Shown here in pieces: positions 1 to 7,497 of a DNA stretch of 64,000 nucleotides. Origin of the DNA: DB1 sp049323655 (lineage in GTDB: Bacteria; Desulfobacterota; Desulfobulbia; Desulfobulbales; SURF-16); NCBI GenBank assembly GCA_049323655.1, contig JBMONO010000043.1:91721-155720 (forward strand), given 5' to 3'. Below the pieces are notes generated by a model that worked only from the letters and a program-made list of their open reading frames with translations, did no database searches and was not told where the DNA came from. A program made the position numbers and the translations under genes. How positions within the stretch are numbered: the stretch's first letter is position 1; the number at the start of each line of letters is the position of its first letter.

Positions 1-86
1 CATGCGCCACCTTGGCGCCTACCGGTTCGGGAAGGAAATTTTTTTTTCACAGCAATATGGCGCCACAAAAATTATCTAAAGTGAGT

Positions 87-1154
87 ATGGCAAATCTATC
101 TCTGCCTTTTGTGAAAAAGCAGCAGTTGACCATCGGGCTTGATATCGGTTCGCATGCGGTGAAGATCTGCGAACTGGCGCAATCCGGCAAGAAACTGAAG
201 CTGCAGAGCCTCGGCAGCGCTCGATTGCCGGAAGGAGCGGTCCAGGACGGGGAGTTGAAGAATCCCGCCGCTGTTGCCGGGGTGATCAGGAAATTGCTGG
301 ACAACCTCAAGATCAAGGGGAAAAAGGTTGGAATTTCTATTTCCGGGTATTCCGTCATCCTGAAAAAAATAAATTTGGCAGTGATGAGCGCCAAGGATCT
401 TGACTCCCACATCCAGTCCGAGGCCGAACAGTATATCCCCTTTGACCTGGCCGATGTCTACCTGGACTACCAGGACCTGCATACCAACAGCGACAATGAA
501 CCGCGCACCGACGTGATGCTGGTGGCGGCAAAACGGGAGGTTGTCGATGCCTATCTGCAGATGTTACGGGGCATCGGGTTGACCCCGGTCCTTGTTGATG
601 TCGATGCATTTGCCCTGGAAAATTCCTATGAGATAAATTTTGGTCAGGATGGCAACGTGGTGCTGGTCGATATCGGTTCCTCCAAAATGAATATCAATAT
701 CATCTCCAGGGGTGCTTCCCTTTTTGCCCGTGATGTGGTGCTCGGCAGCAGGCAGCTCTCCGAGCAGATTCAGGAACGATTCGATCTTGAATTTGACGAG
801 GCCGAGGGATTCAAAACGGGACAGCTGCCGGCAACCGCGAAACAGGCGGAACTCGAAGAAATTTTTGTCGCCACCACGACGCAGTGGATCATGGAAATCA
901 AAAAGGCGATCGATTTTTACAACTCCAATTTTCCGGACAGTCCGCTTACCAAAATCGTTTTGAGCGGGGGGGGGGCCAAGGTAAAAGGATTAGATCATTT
1001 TTTCAGCGAAGAAACCGGCCTGCCGGTGGAGCTTTTCAACCCCTTTGCGCAAACGGAAATTGATGCCAGCCGGATCGACCCTGATTACATCAATGCCGTT
1101 GCGCCGGAAATGGCAATTTCCATGGGGTTGGCGACCAGGCCTTGCCCGCTGTAA
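87..1154 (+). CDS. pilM: Type IV pilus assembly protein PilM (actin-like ATPase)
   Basis: PilM is the cytoplasmic actin-like member of the inner-membrane alignment complex; it binds the N-terminal tail of PilN. The protein shows the N-terminal nucleotide-fold motif IGLDIGSHAVKICEL, a second phosphate motif VVLVDIGSSKMNI, and the late LSGGGAKVKGL adenosine motif, all in the expected order for about 355 residues. The frame is open upstream to a TTG at 12 and an ATG at 57. I chose ATG 87 because it puts the first motif about 16 residues in, as is usual for PilM. No start has a convincing ribosome binding site, so the N-terminus is uncertain. It heads the pilMNOP-secretin operon, although the promoter lies outside or at the edge of the window. 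Confidence 0.93.
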   Translation: MANLSLPFVKKQQLTIGLDIGSHAVKICELAQSGKKLKLQSLGSARLPEGAVQDGELKNPAAVAGVIRKLLDNLKIKGKKVGISISGYSVILKKINLAVMSAKDLDSHIQSEAEQYIPFDLADVYLDYQDLHTNSDNEPRTDVMLVAAKREVVDAYLQMLRGIGLTPVLVDVDAFALENSYEINFGQDGNVVLVDIGSSKMNINIISRGASLFARDVVLGSRQLSEQIQERFDLEFDEAEGFKTGQLPATAKQAELEEIFVATTTQWIMEIKKAIDFYNSNFPDSPLTKIVLSGGGAKVKGLDHFFSEETGLPVELFNPFAQTEIDASRIDPDYINAVAPEMAISMGLATRPCPL

Positions 1155-1235
1155 TATGCGCTCCGCCGGCACGCTTTTTCCGGCCGGTCGCGGAGCGGCG
1201 ACTCATTACTTTTCGGAGCAGACGAACAGAGAGTC

Positions 1236-1820
1236 ATGATACGCATAAATCTCCTGCCGATCCGGCAGATGAAAAAGCGGTTGCGGACGCGAAACGAGGT
1301 TCTGGCCTTTGCCGCAGCATTGGCCCTTGTCCTGACACTGCTGGTGATGGTGTCGCTCAGTATGGGGCGGACGGTTGCGGCGCTGCAGGCCGACATCAGC
1401 CAGTTGCAGGCAAAAAAGGCAAAATATGATGCGATCGTCAAAGAGATCAAGAAGCTGGAAGATGAAAAGAGCAAGCTGGCCGCCAAGATCGATGCCATCA
1501 AGAAGCTGAAATCGCAATCGCAGATCTCCGTCCGTCTGCTCGATGCAATCGCGACGGCCACCCCGGCCGACGGCATCTGGCTGAAAAGTCTCAAGCAGAC
1601 CGGGAATACGGTAGCCCTGGATGGCATCGCTTTGGACAACACCCGGCTGGCCGGTTACATGGAGGCTCTCACCGCCACCCCGTATTTCGGTGGAGCGAAC
1701 CTCGGGAAATCTTCGCTGGAAACGGTTGCCGGACAGAATCTGAAATCGTTTTCCCTGACCCTGACCGTGCGTGAGCCAGAACAGGGAACAACAGAATCGA
1801 AACAGGGCAATGTGCAATGA
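1236..1820 (+). CDS. pilN: Type IV pilus assembly protein PilN
   Basis: This 194-residue protein begins with the cytoplasmic MIRINLLP motif that PilM binds. One transmembrane helix follows (about residues 25-45, FAAALALVLTLLVMV), then a coiled coil (about 50-95, alternating K/E/L) and a ferredoxin-like periplasmic domain. This is the PilN architecture. In the pilus machine it pairs with PilO and links PilM to the secretin through PilP. Its stop codon overlaps the ATG of the next gene (ATGA at 1817-1820), which indicates translational coupling with pilO. The 81-bp gap after pilM carries an 8-bp inverted repeat (cgctccgc/gcggagcg) of unknown meaning. Confidence 0.93.
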   Translation: MIRINLLPIRQMKKRLRTRNEVLAFAAALALVLTLLVMVSLSMGRTVAALQADISQLQAKKAKYDAIVKEIKKLEDEKSKLAAKIDAIKKLKSQSQISVRLLDAIATATPADGIWLKSLKQTGNTVALDGIALDNTRLAGYMEALTATPYFGGANLGKSSLETVAGQNLKSFSLTLTVREPEQGTTESKQGNVQ

Positions 1821-2458
1821 GTCTGGATAAAGCCAAGATCCAGGCGGCGATCAATGCATTTCTCGATGAGAAGGTCGCCGCCCTGAAAGCCCCTCATAAA
1901 CTGGGGATAGCGCTGGTTCTGCTGCTGCTGCCCGGCGTGGTCTTTTATTTTTTCAGTTACTCGCCGAAAAGCAAGGAGATCGCGAGCCTTGAAGCGACCA
2001 GGGCGGGGCTGGCGGCGGAAGTCAGCAAGGTCGAGAAGGCGGCCGGCGAGATCGAGAAACATCGGGCGGAGATGAAAGAAACGGAGCTCATGTTTGCCGA
2101 GGCGTCGAAACTGCTGCCCCAGGAACAGGAGATTCCTTCCCTGCTGACCAGCATCTCCGATCTTGGCCAGCAGTCCGGGCTAGATTTTCTCTCCTTTATT
2201 CCCAAGGCGGAAGTGCGCAAGGAATTTTACGCGGAAATCCCGGTTGATATCAAGGTGCGCGGTCCATACCATAATGTCGGCGTGTTTCTCGACGCGGTCA
2301 GCGATCTGGAGCGGATCGTCACCGTGTCCAATATCGCCATGGGCGGGCCGAAAAAGGTCGCGGGGGAGATGATTCTGGAGACGTCGTTTAATCTCATCAC
2401 CTATCGCTTTGTCGAGCCTGAGGCCCAACCGGCGGCCCCGCAGAAAAAGGGCAAATAG
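1817..2458 (+). CDS. pilO: Type IV pilus assembly protein PilO
   Basis: This is a 213-residue bitopic membrane protein. It has a short cytoplasmic segment, a single helix at about residues 31-50 (LGIALVLLLLPGVVFYFF), a coiled coil (about 55-95) and a periplasmic alpha/beta domain, as in PilO. PilO heterodimerises with PilN and transmits motor movement in the type IV pilus inner-membrane platform. The start overlaps the pilN stop by four bases. The protein ends in a basic QKKGK tail, and pilP follows after 31 bp. Confidence 0.92.
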   Translation: MSLDKAKIQAAINAFLDEKVAALKAPHKLGIALVLLLLPGVVFYFFSYSPKSKEIASLEATRAGLAAEVSKVEKAAGEIEKHRAEMKETELMFAEASKLLPQEQEIPSLLTSISDLGQQSGLDFLSFIPKAEVRKEFYAEIPVDIKVRGPYHNVGVFLDAVSDLERIVTVSNIAMGGPKKVAGEMILETSFNLITYRFVEPEAQPAAPQKKGK

Positions 2459-2489
2459 CAATCATCAGGCAGGAGAGCCAGCGGTACTC

Positions 2490-3053
2490 ATGAGCAGAGA
2501 AGAGAAACAAATTTTTTCAGGCGGAAGACACCTGGTCCTGGCATGCGCCGTGGCCATGGGCTTCCTGCTGGGGCCATCTTCGCTGCTGTATGGCGAAGAG
2601 GCAAACGGCCATCCGGCAGTGCCTCCTGCGCCGGATCCGCAACAGTATTCCGCCAAGGTACAGGAACTTGTACAGTTCCTTTCCGGCGCAACAGACAGTT
2701 TCGAATACAAGCGAGTAGGCCGTCCCGATCCGTTCATGCCTTTTGTTTCAGAAGCGGTTATCCAGGCGGAAACCGAAATCCCCGAGGCGGAATTGATCGG
2801 TATGCAAAAATTTGAACCGGGCCAGCTTACCCTTGTCGCCATCGTCTTTACCGAGGATGAGCCTTTGGCCATGGTGCAGGATTCGGTCGGCAAAGGATAT
2901 GTGATCAGAAACGGCACGGAAATCGGCAGGAATGGACGGGTTGATCGAATATCCGATAACGTGGTGGTGATCAAGCAGCGCTATCTGACCACTGCAGGTG
3001 AAGAACGATACACCTCCGTGGAAATGCTTTTAAAGAAAGAGGGGGAACAGTAA
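2490..3053 (+). CDS. pilP: Type IV pilus assembly lipoprotein-like PilP
   Basis: PilP is the periplasmic connector between PilNO and the secretin. This 187-residue product has an N-terminal hydrophobic segment (VLACAVAMGFLLGPSSLLYG) followed by a linker and the compact beta domain seen in PilP (GRPDPFMPF, then FEPGQLTLVAIVFTEDEPLAMVQDSVGKGY). That order matches the family. I chose ATG 2490 because AGGAGAG lies upstream at 2471; the frame is open further back to about 2409. No Cys follows the hydrophobic segment at a lipobox position, so unlike many PilP proteins it may not be lipidated. It ends 2 bp before the next gene. Confidence 0.88.
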   Translation: MSREEKQIFSGGRHLVLACAVAMGFLLGPSSLLYGEEANGHPAVPPAPDPQQYSAKVQELVQFLSGATDSFEYKRVGRPDPFMPFVSEAVIQAETEIPEAELIGMQKFEPGQLTLVAIVFTEDEPLAMVQDSVGKGYVIRNGTEIGRNGRVDRISDNVVVIKQRYLTTAGEERYTSVEMLLKKEGEQ

Positions 3054-3055
3054 CA

Positions 3056-4897
3056 ATGACCCTGATGTCCCGCATGACAAAACACGGCTTGAGCGCGATG
3101 CTCTGGGCGATCTGCTTTTTTTGTGGTTCCGCCCAGGCGGTTGAGGCAATCGCGGCTGAATCTTTTCGGGTGAAAGGGGTTGACTGGCAGGAGAGCGGCG
3201 GCTTGCCTGTCCTGGCGATCAAGGGGAATGTCCCGCCTGCTTATACCATGTATGAGCTGTTCAGTCCGCACCGGCTCATCATCGACATCGCCCAGGGGCT
3301 TTTCGACGAGGGAGTAAGTTTTCCCATGAATTTTGCCGATCGCCCCGTTTCTCTGATACACGGAACGGTAATGCCCGGACAGAATCCGCCTGTCGCCCGT
3401 CTGGCGCTGCATCTTGTCGGAGAAACGACCTATTCCGTGACCAGCACCGGCAACGATATCTTCGTCCGGTTTGACGCTGCGGCCGAAGCGGAGCCGGTGC
3501 TGGCAAAAGAGGGATCTCCCGAGCTGTATATCACCGAAGTGACGATGACTTCAGAGAACGGTAAAACCGTTGTGGATCTGAAGGCGGATGGCCCTATTCG
3601 ATCCTATCAGTCAACGGAGCAGGCCAAGGCCACCGGTTCCCCGGCCCGTCTGCTTGTTGATATTGCCGATGTCAAAACACGGGGACATGTGATGGAGGGC
3701 GCCAAAAATTCGCCGGTTGCCTTGGTGCGCACCGAAAATTATCAGAACGGTACCCGGGTCATTGTCGATTCCAGCTCTGATGATCTGTTCCGTTATTCCA
3801 TAACGGGCGAGGAGGACGGCCTGCGGATTACGGTGGAGGCTGTTGCTCCCGATTCTTCCAGGATTGTTGAAGCGATCACCGGCGTGCCGACGGCCAAACC
3901 GGCGGCCTCGGCCCTGCAAGTTTCCCGCGATAGCGGCAAAGCTCCGGCGCCCACGGCGGGAAAATCGGCAAGGAAGGGGGGAGGGCAGGATTTCGCTCTG
4001 GCTGGTTATACCCAGCAACGGATATCGGTCGATTTCTACAAGATCGATCTGCACAATGTCTTTCGGCTGATCGGAGAGATCAGCGGCAGAAACATCGTCG
4101 TTGCCGAGGGGGTCAGCGGTTCGCTAACCCTGGCATTGAACGACGTGCCCTGGGATTTTGTTCTTGATGTCATCCTCAATCTCAAGGGCTTGGCCAAGGA
4201 GGAACGATTCAATACCATTGTCATCTCCCAGAAAAGCGACGAGTTTGCCTGGCCGCAGCAGGAAGAGGAGAAACTTGCCATCAAGCAGGAGGCACTTTCC
4301 GTGACCAAGCGGATCGATGTGCCGAAAGAAAGGCTTGAGGCGCGCAAAATCGTTCAACAGGGCAGGGATATGGAGGATTCCGGCAATTATGCCGGCGCAA
4401 TGACCCTGTATGAAAAGGCCTTTCAATCATGGCCGGACAATGGCGAACTGGCGCGGAGAATCGCCACCATTGCCCTGGCGCGGCTGGGAATGAATGCCAA
4501 AGCCGCCCATTACGGCCAGATAGCGAGCCGCCTGCAGCCGGACGATCGCGAGGTAGCCCTGCTGACCGCCATGGCCTTGGCCAATCTGGAAAAAAACCAG
4601 GAGGCCCGGGATTATTTCGACGTGGCGGTGGGCAACGCTCGTCCGTCTCGACAGGCCCTGGCCAGTTATGCGGCCTTCAGTGAGAAGAACGGCAGTTTCG
4701 ACATGGCCCTGTCGCTCCTGGATCGATATGAGTCTCTCTACGGCACCTCGTTGGAAACACTGGTCAGCAAGGCAAGGATCTATGACAAGACAGGTGATGT
4801 CGCCAGGGCGACCGAACAGTACCGCATGATCATGCTGTCCGGCTATCAGGTGCCGGCGGATCTGGCGCAATACATTCAGCAACGGTTGCCGCAATAG
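3056..4897 (+). CDS. AMIN/STN-domain and TPR protein: N-terminal half of a split PilQ
   Basis: This 613-residue exported protein has a signal peptide (about residues 1-30) and two AMIN-like beta domains (about 35-130 and 145-260), which in PilQ bind peptidoglycan. A Ser/Lys/Gly-rich linker leads to a secretin/TonB short N-terminal (STN) domain (about 325-395, RISVDFYKIDLHNVFRLIGE), and tetratricopeptide repeats run over the last 190 residues. It lacks the C-terminal secretin barrel. That barrel is supplied by the next gene two bases downstream, so the PilQ function seems divided between two polypeptides. AMIN plus STN is typical of PilQ; the TPR tail is reminiscent of pilotin or PilF-type proteins. 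The function is inferred from domains and operon position. Confidence 0.8.
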   Translation: MTLMSRMTKHGLSAMLWAICFFCGSAQAVEAIAAESFRVKGVDWQESGGLPVLAIKGNVPPAYTMYELFSPHRLIIDIAQGLFDEGVSFPMNFADRPVSLIHGTVMPGQNPPVARLALHLVGETTYSVTSTGNDIFVRFDAAAEAEPVLAKEGSPELYITEVTMTSENGKTVVDLKADGPIRSYQSTEQAKATGSPARLLVDIADVKTRGHVMEGAKNSPVALVRTENYQNGTRVIVDSSSDDLFRYSITGEEDGLRITVEAVAPDSSRIVEAITGVPTAKPAASALQVSRDSGKAPAPTAGKSARKGGGQDFALAGYTQQRISVDFYKIDLHNVFRLIGEISGRNIVVAEGVSGSLTLALNDVPWDFVLDVILNLKGLAKEERFNTIVISQKSDEFAWPQQEEEKLAIKQEALSVTKRIDVPKERLEARKIVQQGRDMEDSGNYAGAMTLYEKAFQSWPDNGELARRIATIALARLGMNAKAAHYGQIASRLQPDDREVALLTAMALANLEKNQEARDYFDVAVGNARPSRQALASYAAFSEKNGSFDMALSLLDRYESLYGTSLETLVSKARIYDKTGDVARATEQYRMIMLSGYQVPADLAQYIQQRLPQ

Positions 4898-4979
4898 TGT
4901 GGTCTTTCCGGCGCAGGTGATATTGGCAAACAACAGAACCGGGATATTTCCTCCCTTTAAACAGACTGTCACGACAGCT

Positions 4980-6728
4980 ATGGAAACAAAGATGAACATG
5001 ACACCCCGCTCTTCTTTTCATGGATTCACGAGCCGCTTTTCCCCGCGCAACAGACAGAAAAAACCGGCCGATTCCGCGGTTAAAATGCGACAGGCGGTGC
5101 TGCGGACAACTGTATTTTTTCTCTTCGTCCTGCTGGTCGGCTGCGCCAAGACCGCGCCGCAATACAAAAAAGAGGCGGAGGCCCAGGCCTTTCTCGACAA
5201 ACATACCGCCGGAGCAATCAACGCCGACGCCTTTGCCGACCAATCCGCCAAAGAGCAGGGACCGGCCAGTCTGCCGGAAAGGTTCCAGCAGCCCACCTTT
5301 CTGCTGGAGGAAAGCGAACCCGCCATGGCCGATGAGCTGACCATCCCGGTGGGGGCGGATATCTCGTCCCATGCCGCTCCGGTGCCGTTGCGGGATATCA
5401 TGAAAAAACTCGCGGTCCTGAAAGGGATGAATGTCAGCTGGGCAAACGATGTGGACCAGGGCGCCGTGGTTGATGTCGATATCCGCGCCGAGGATGATTT
5501 TTTCGGGGCCATCGACAATATTCTTCGGCAGCTCGATTATTTCCATGAGGTGAAGGGCAACACCATTGTCGTCAAGCACAAGGTAACGAAAAAGTTTCAC
5601 ATCGCCATGCCCTTTATGGCGCCGCAGTACAGCCTGGGGGTCGGCGGCGATGTCCTGGGCGGCAACAAGGACGTTGCCCATGAGTTGCAGGGCAGGATCC
5701 AGATCACCAGTGAGCCGGAAAACAAAAACAGCTTTGATATCTGGGCCAATATCCGCCAGAATCTCGACCAGATCCTCGACATCTGGACCACCGAAGAGGT
5801 GGTGGCGCCGACCCAGACCCAGCCGGCCCAGCCCGGTCAGGCGGTGATGCCGGCCGTGTTGACCAAACGCAAGCCGGGCAAGGGCTATTACACCATCGAC
5901 AAGCCGGTCGGCCTGATCACCGTCACCGCCCCGCGTTCCCTGCTTGACAAGGTGGATGCATACCTCGACAATCTGAAAAAGGAACTGTATCGCCAGGTGT
6001 CCATTGAGGCGAAAATCGTCGAGGTCACCCTGTCGGCTGACAACCGCACCGGCATCAACTGGGAGGACCTGTTGCAGAATACAACAAATCCTTTTAATCT
6101 TAGCATGGATTTTCAGAAGGTTAACCCCTTTTACCATAATTACGGCACCCAGAACAAGTTCCTCACCGTGCGGACCCAGAATTTCAGTCTGATCCTTGAC
6201 GCCATTGAAAATCAGGGTCACGTCGAGGTCATTTCCAACCCGAAAATCAGCGTCATGAACGGTCAGCCCGCCATGATCTCGGTCGGCGAGAGCATGACCT
6301 ACATCGATAACGTCGAGGCAACCATTGATGAGGGCATCATCACCTACAGCGTGGAGACGTCCAATGTTATGTCAGGTCTCGGCATGGCGGTCATCGCCAC
6401 CGTCATCGACGAGGACGAGGTGGTGTTGACCCTGACCCCGGTCACCTCCAAGGTGGAGGAGCCCATCGAGTACCGGCAGTTCGGCAATGTCGGCAGCGAG
6501 GTGGGCCTGCCGAAGGTGGCGATCCGGGAGATGACCACCCTGGTTCGGGTGAAAAACGGCGAGATGCTGATCGTCGGCGGCCTGATCGACAGTGTTAGTG
6601 ATTATACCGAGTCGCAGATTCCCCATCTCGGCGATCTGCCGAGCGCGGCGGGCAAGCTCTTCGGTAAGAGCGGGGCGGCCAAGGAACGCAAGGAGCTGGT
6701 CATTCTGCTGCGACCCGTCGTCCTGTAG
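4980..6728 (+). CDS. pilQ: Type IV pilus secretin, MshL-like outer-membrane lipoprotein
   Basis: This is the outer-membrane secretin that forms the pilus exit pore. A cationic N-terminus precedes a lipoprotein signal ending in LLVGCAK (the segment from the ATG at 5085), so it is probably lipidated. It carries an STN domain (PLRDIMKKLAVLKGMNVSW), N1-type repeats (VSIEAKIVEVTLS) and the C-terminal secretin domain with VEVISNPKISVMNGQPAMISVG and the late VKNGEMLIVGGLI motif. The order and sequence resemble MshL/PilQ secretins. The frame extends to GTG 4899; ATGs at 4980, 4992 and 5085 are possible starts and none has a strong ribosome binding site. It is the last gene of the operon and is followed at once by a terminator. 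Confidence 0.88.
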   Translation: METKMNMTPRSSFHGFTSRFSPRNRQKKPADSAVKMRQAVLRTTVFFLFVLLVGCAKTAPQYKKEAEAQAFLDKHTAGAINADAFADQSAKEQGPASLPERFQQPTFLLEESEPAMADELTIPVGADISSHAAPVPLRDIMKKLAVLKGMNVSWANDVDQGAVVDVDIRAEDDFFGAIDNILRQLDYFHEVKGNTIVVKHKVTKKFHIAMPFMAPQYSLGVGGDVLGGNKDVAHELQGRIQITSEPENKNSFDIWANIRQNLDQILDIWTTEEVVAPTQTQPAQPGQAVMPAVLTKRKPGKGYYTIDKPVGLITVTAPRSLLDKVDAYLDNLKKELYRQVSIEAKIVEVTLSADNRTGINWEDLLQNTTNPFNLSMDFQKVNPFYHNYGTQNKFLTVRTQNFSLILDAIENQGHVEVISNPKISVMNGQPAMISVGESMTYIDNVEATIDEGIITYSVETSNVMSGLGMAVIATVIDEDEVVLTLTPVTSKVEEPIEYRQFGNVGSEVGLPKVAIREMTTLVRVKNGEMLIVGGLIDSVSDYTESQIPHLGDLPSAAGKLFGKSGAAKERKELVILLRPVVL

Positions 6729-6746
6729 CGGATTAGTTTTTCATGA

Positions 6747-6788
6747 AAAAACGGCCCGATCGGACATCTGTCCGCGGGCCTTTTTTTT
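6747..6788. terminator. Rho-independent terminator between the pilus operon and secB
   Basis: GGCCCG/CGGGCC (6753-6758/6775-6780) encloses a second stem, CGGACA/TGTCCG. Eight Ts follow on the plus strand and five As precede it, so it can end both the pilus operon (plus) and secB (minus), which converge here. Confidence 0.9.
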
Positions 6789-6817
6789 GTGCTGGTAGAA
6801 GAATTTTTTGCTGTGGG

Positions 6818-7312
6818 TTACTGCTGGTTCTGGGCGGCCTGTTGTTGCTGCTGTTTTTTTCTGGCATTCTGGTAGAGGGCCATGAAGTTGACCGGTTCCA
6901 TCAGGAACGGGGCAAAGCCGCCGTCAACCGAGACATGGCTCATGATCTGCCGGGTAAAGGGAAAGAGCAGGGTCGGACAGTCAACAGCCAGCACCATGTG
7001 CAGGTGTTCGTCCGGGATGTTTTTCAGCAGAAATACGCCGGCATGTTCCACCTCGACGATGAACATGGTTTTGCCTTCCATGCCGTTGATGACCTTGGCG
7101 GTAACGGTCAGGCAGACTTCCCAGTGATCGTTTTCCATCTTTTTGTTTTTCAGGCCGAGATTCAGTTCAACCTTCGGGCTCTGCTGCTGTTCCATGAAAA
7201 TTTCCGGGGCATTGGGATTCTCAAAGGAGAGATCTTTGAGATAGAGTTTCTGCAAGCGGAAAACCGGAGCTTCGCCCTGCGGTGCATCATTTTGTTCATT
7301 CTGGTCTGCCAT
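6818..7312 (-). CDS. secB: Protein-export chaperone SecB
   Basis: SecB is a homotetrameric cytosolic chaperone that holds preproteins unfolded and hands them to SecA. This 164-residue protein has the family core: FRLQKLYLKDLSFENPNAP near the N-terminus, the VTAKVINGMEGKTMFIVEVEHAGVF strand region, the CPTLLFPFTRQIMSHVSVDGGF segment, and LMEPVNFMALY near the end. A Gln-rich tail (KKQQQQQAAQNQQ) replaces the usual acidic SecA-contact tail and is slightly unusual. An AAGGAAC ribosome binding site lies upstream. It sits alone between the pilus operon and uvrA. Confidence 0.93.
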   Translation of the reverse strand: MADQNEQNDAPQGEAPVFRLQKLYLKDLSFENPNAPEIFMEQQQSPKVELNLGLKNKKMENDHWEVCLTVTAKVINGMEGKTMFIVEVEHAGVFLLKNIPDEHLHMVLAVDCPTLLFPFTRQIMSHVSVDGGFAPFLMEPVNFMALYQNARKKQQQQQAAQNQQ

Positions 7313-7497
7313 GGTCTGTTCCTTTGTCGGTAAAAAGATTAAAAAAAGGGCCGTTCGCCGGAAGTCTCCGGTGTTTCCCGACCACTATTCTGCAAGAAGC
7401 CGGTGCGCGGTCGGTATGACTGGATGATGTCAAGTTTTAACTTGTTCTCTATAGCATTTACCCGCCAGCCAGTCAACCTATTGCCCCGATCCTGTCG

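Noticed and set aside
4830..6221. 463-codon ORF opposite the secretin gene
   Set aside because: Shadow of the secretin frame.
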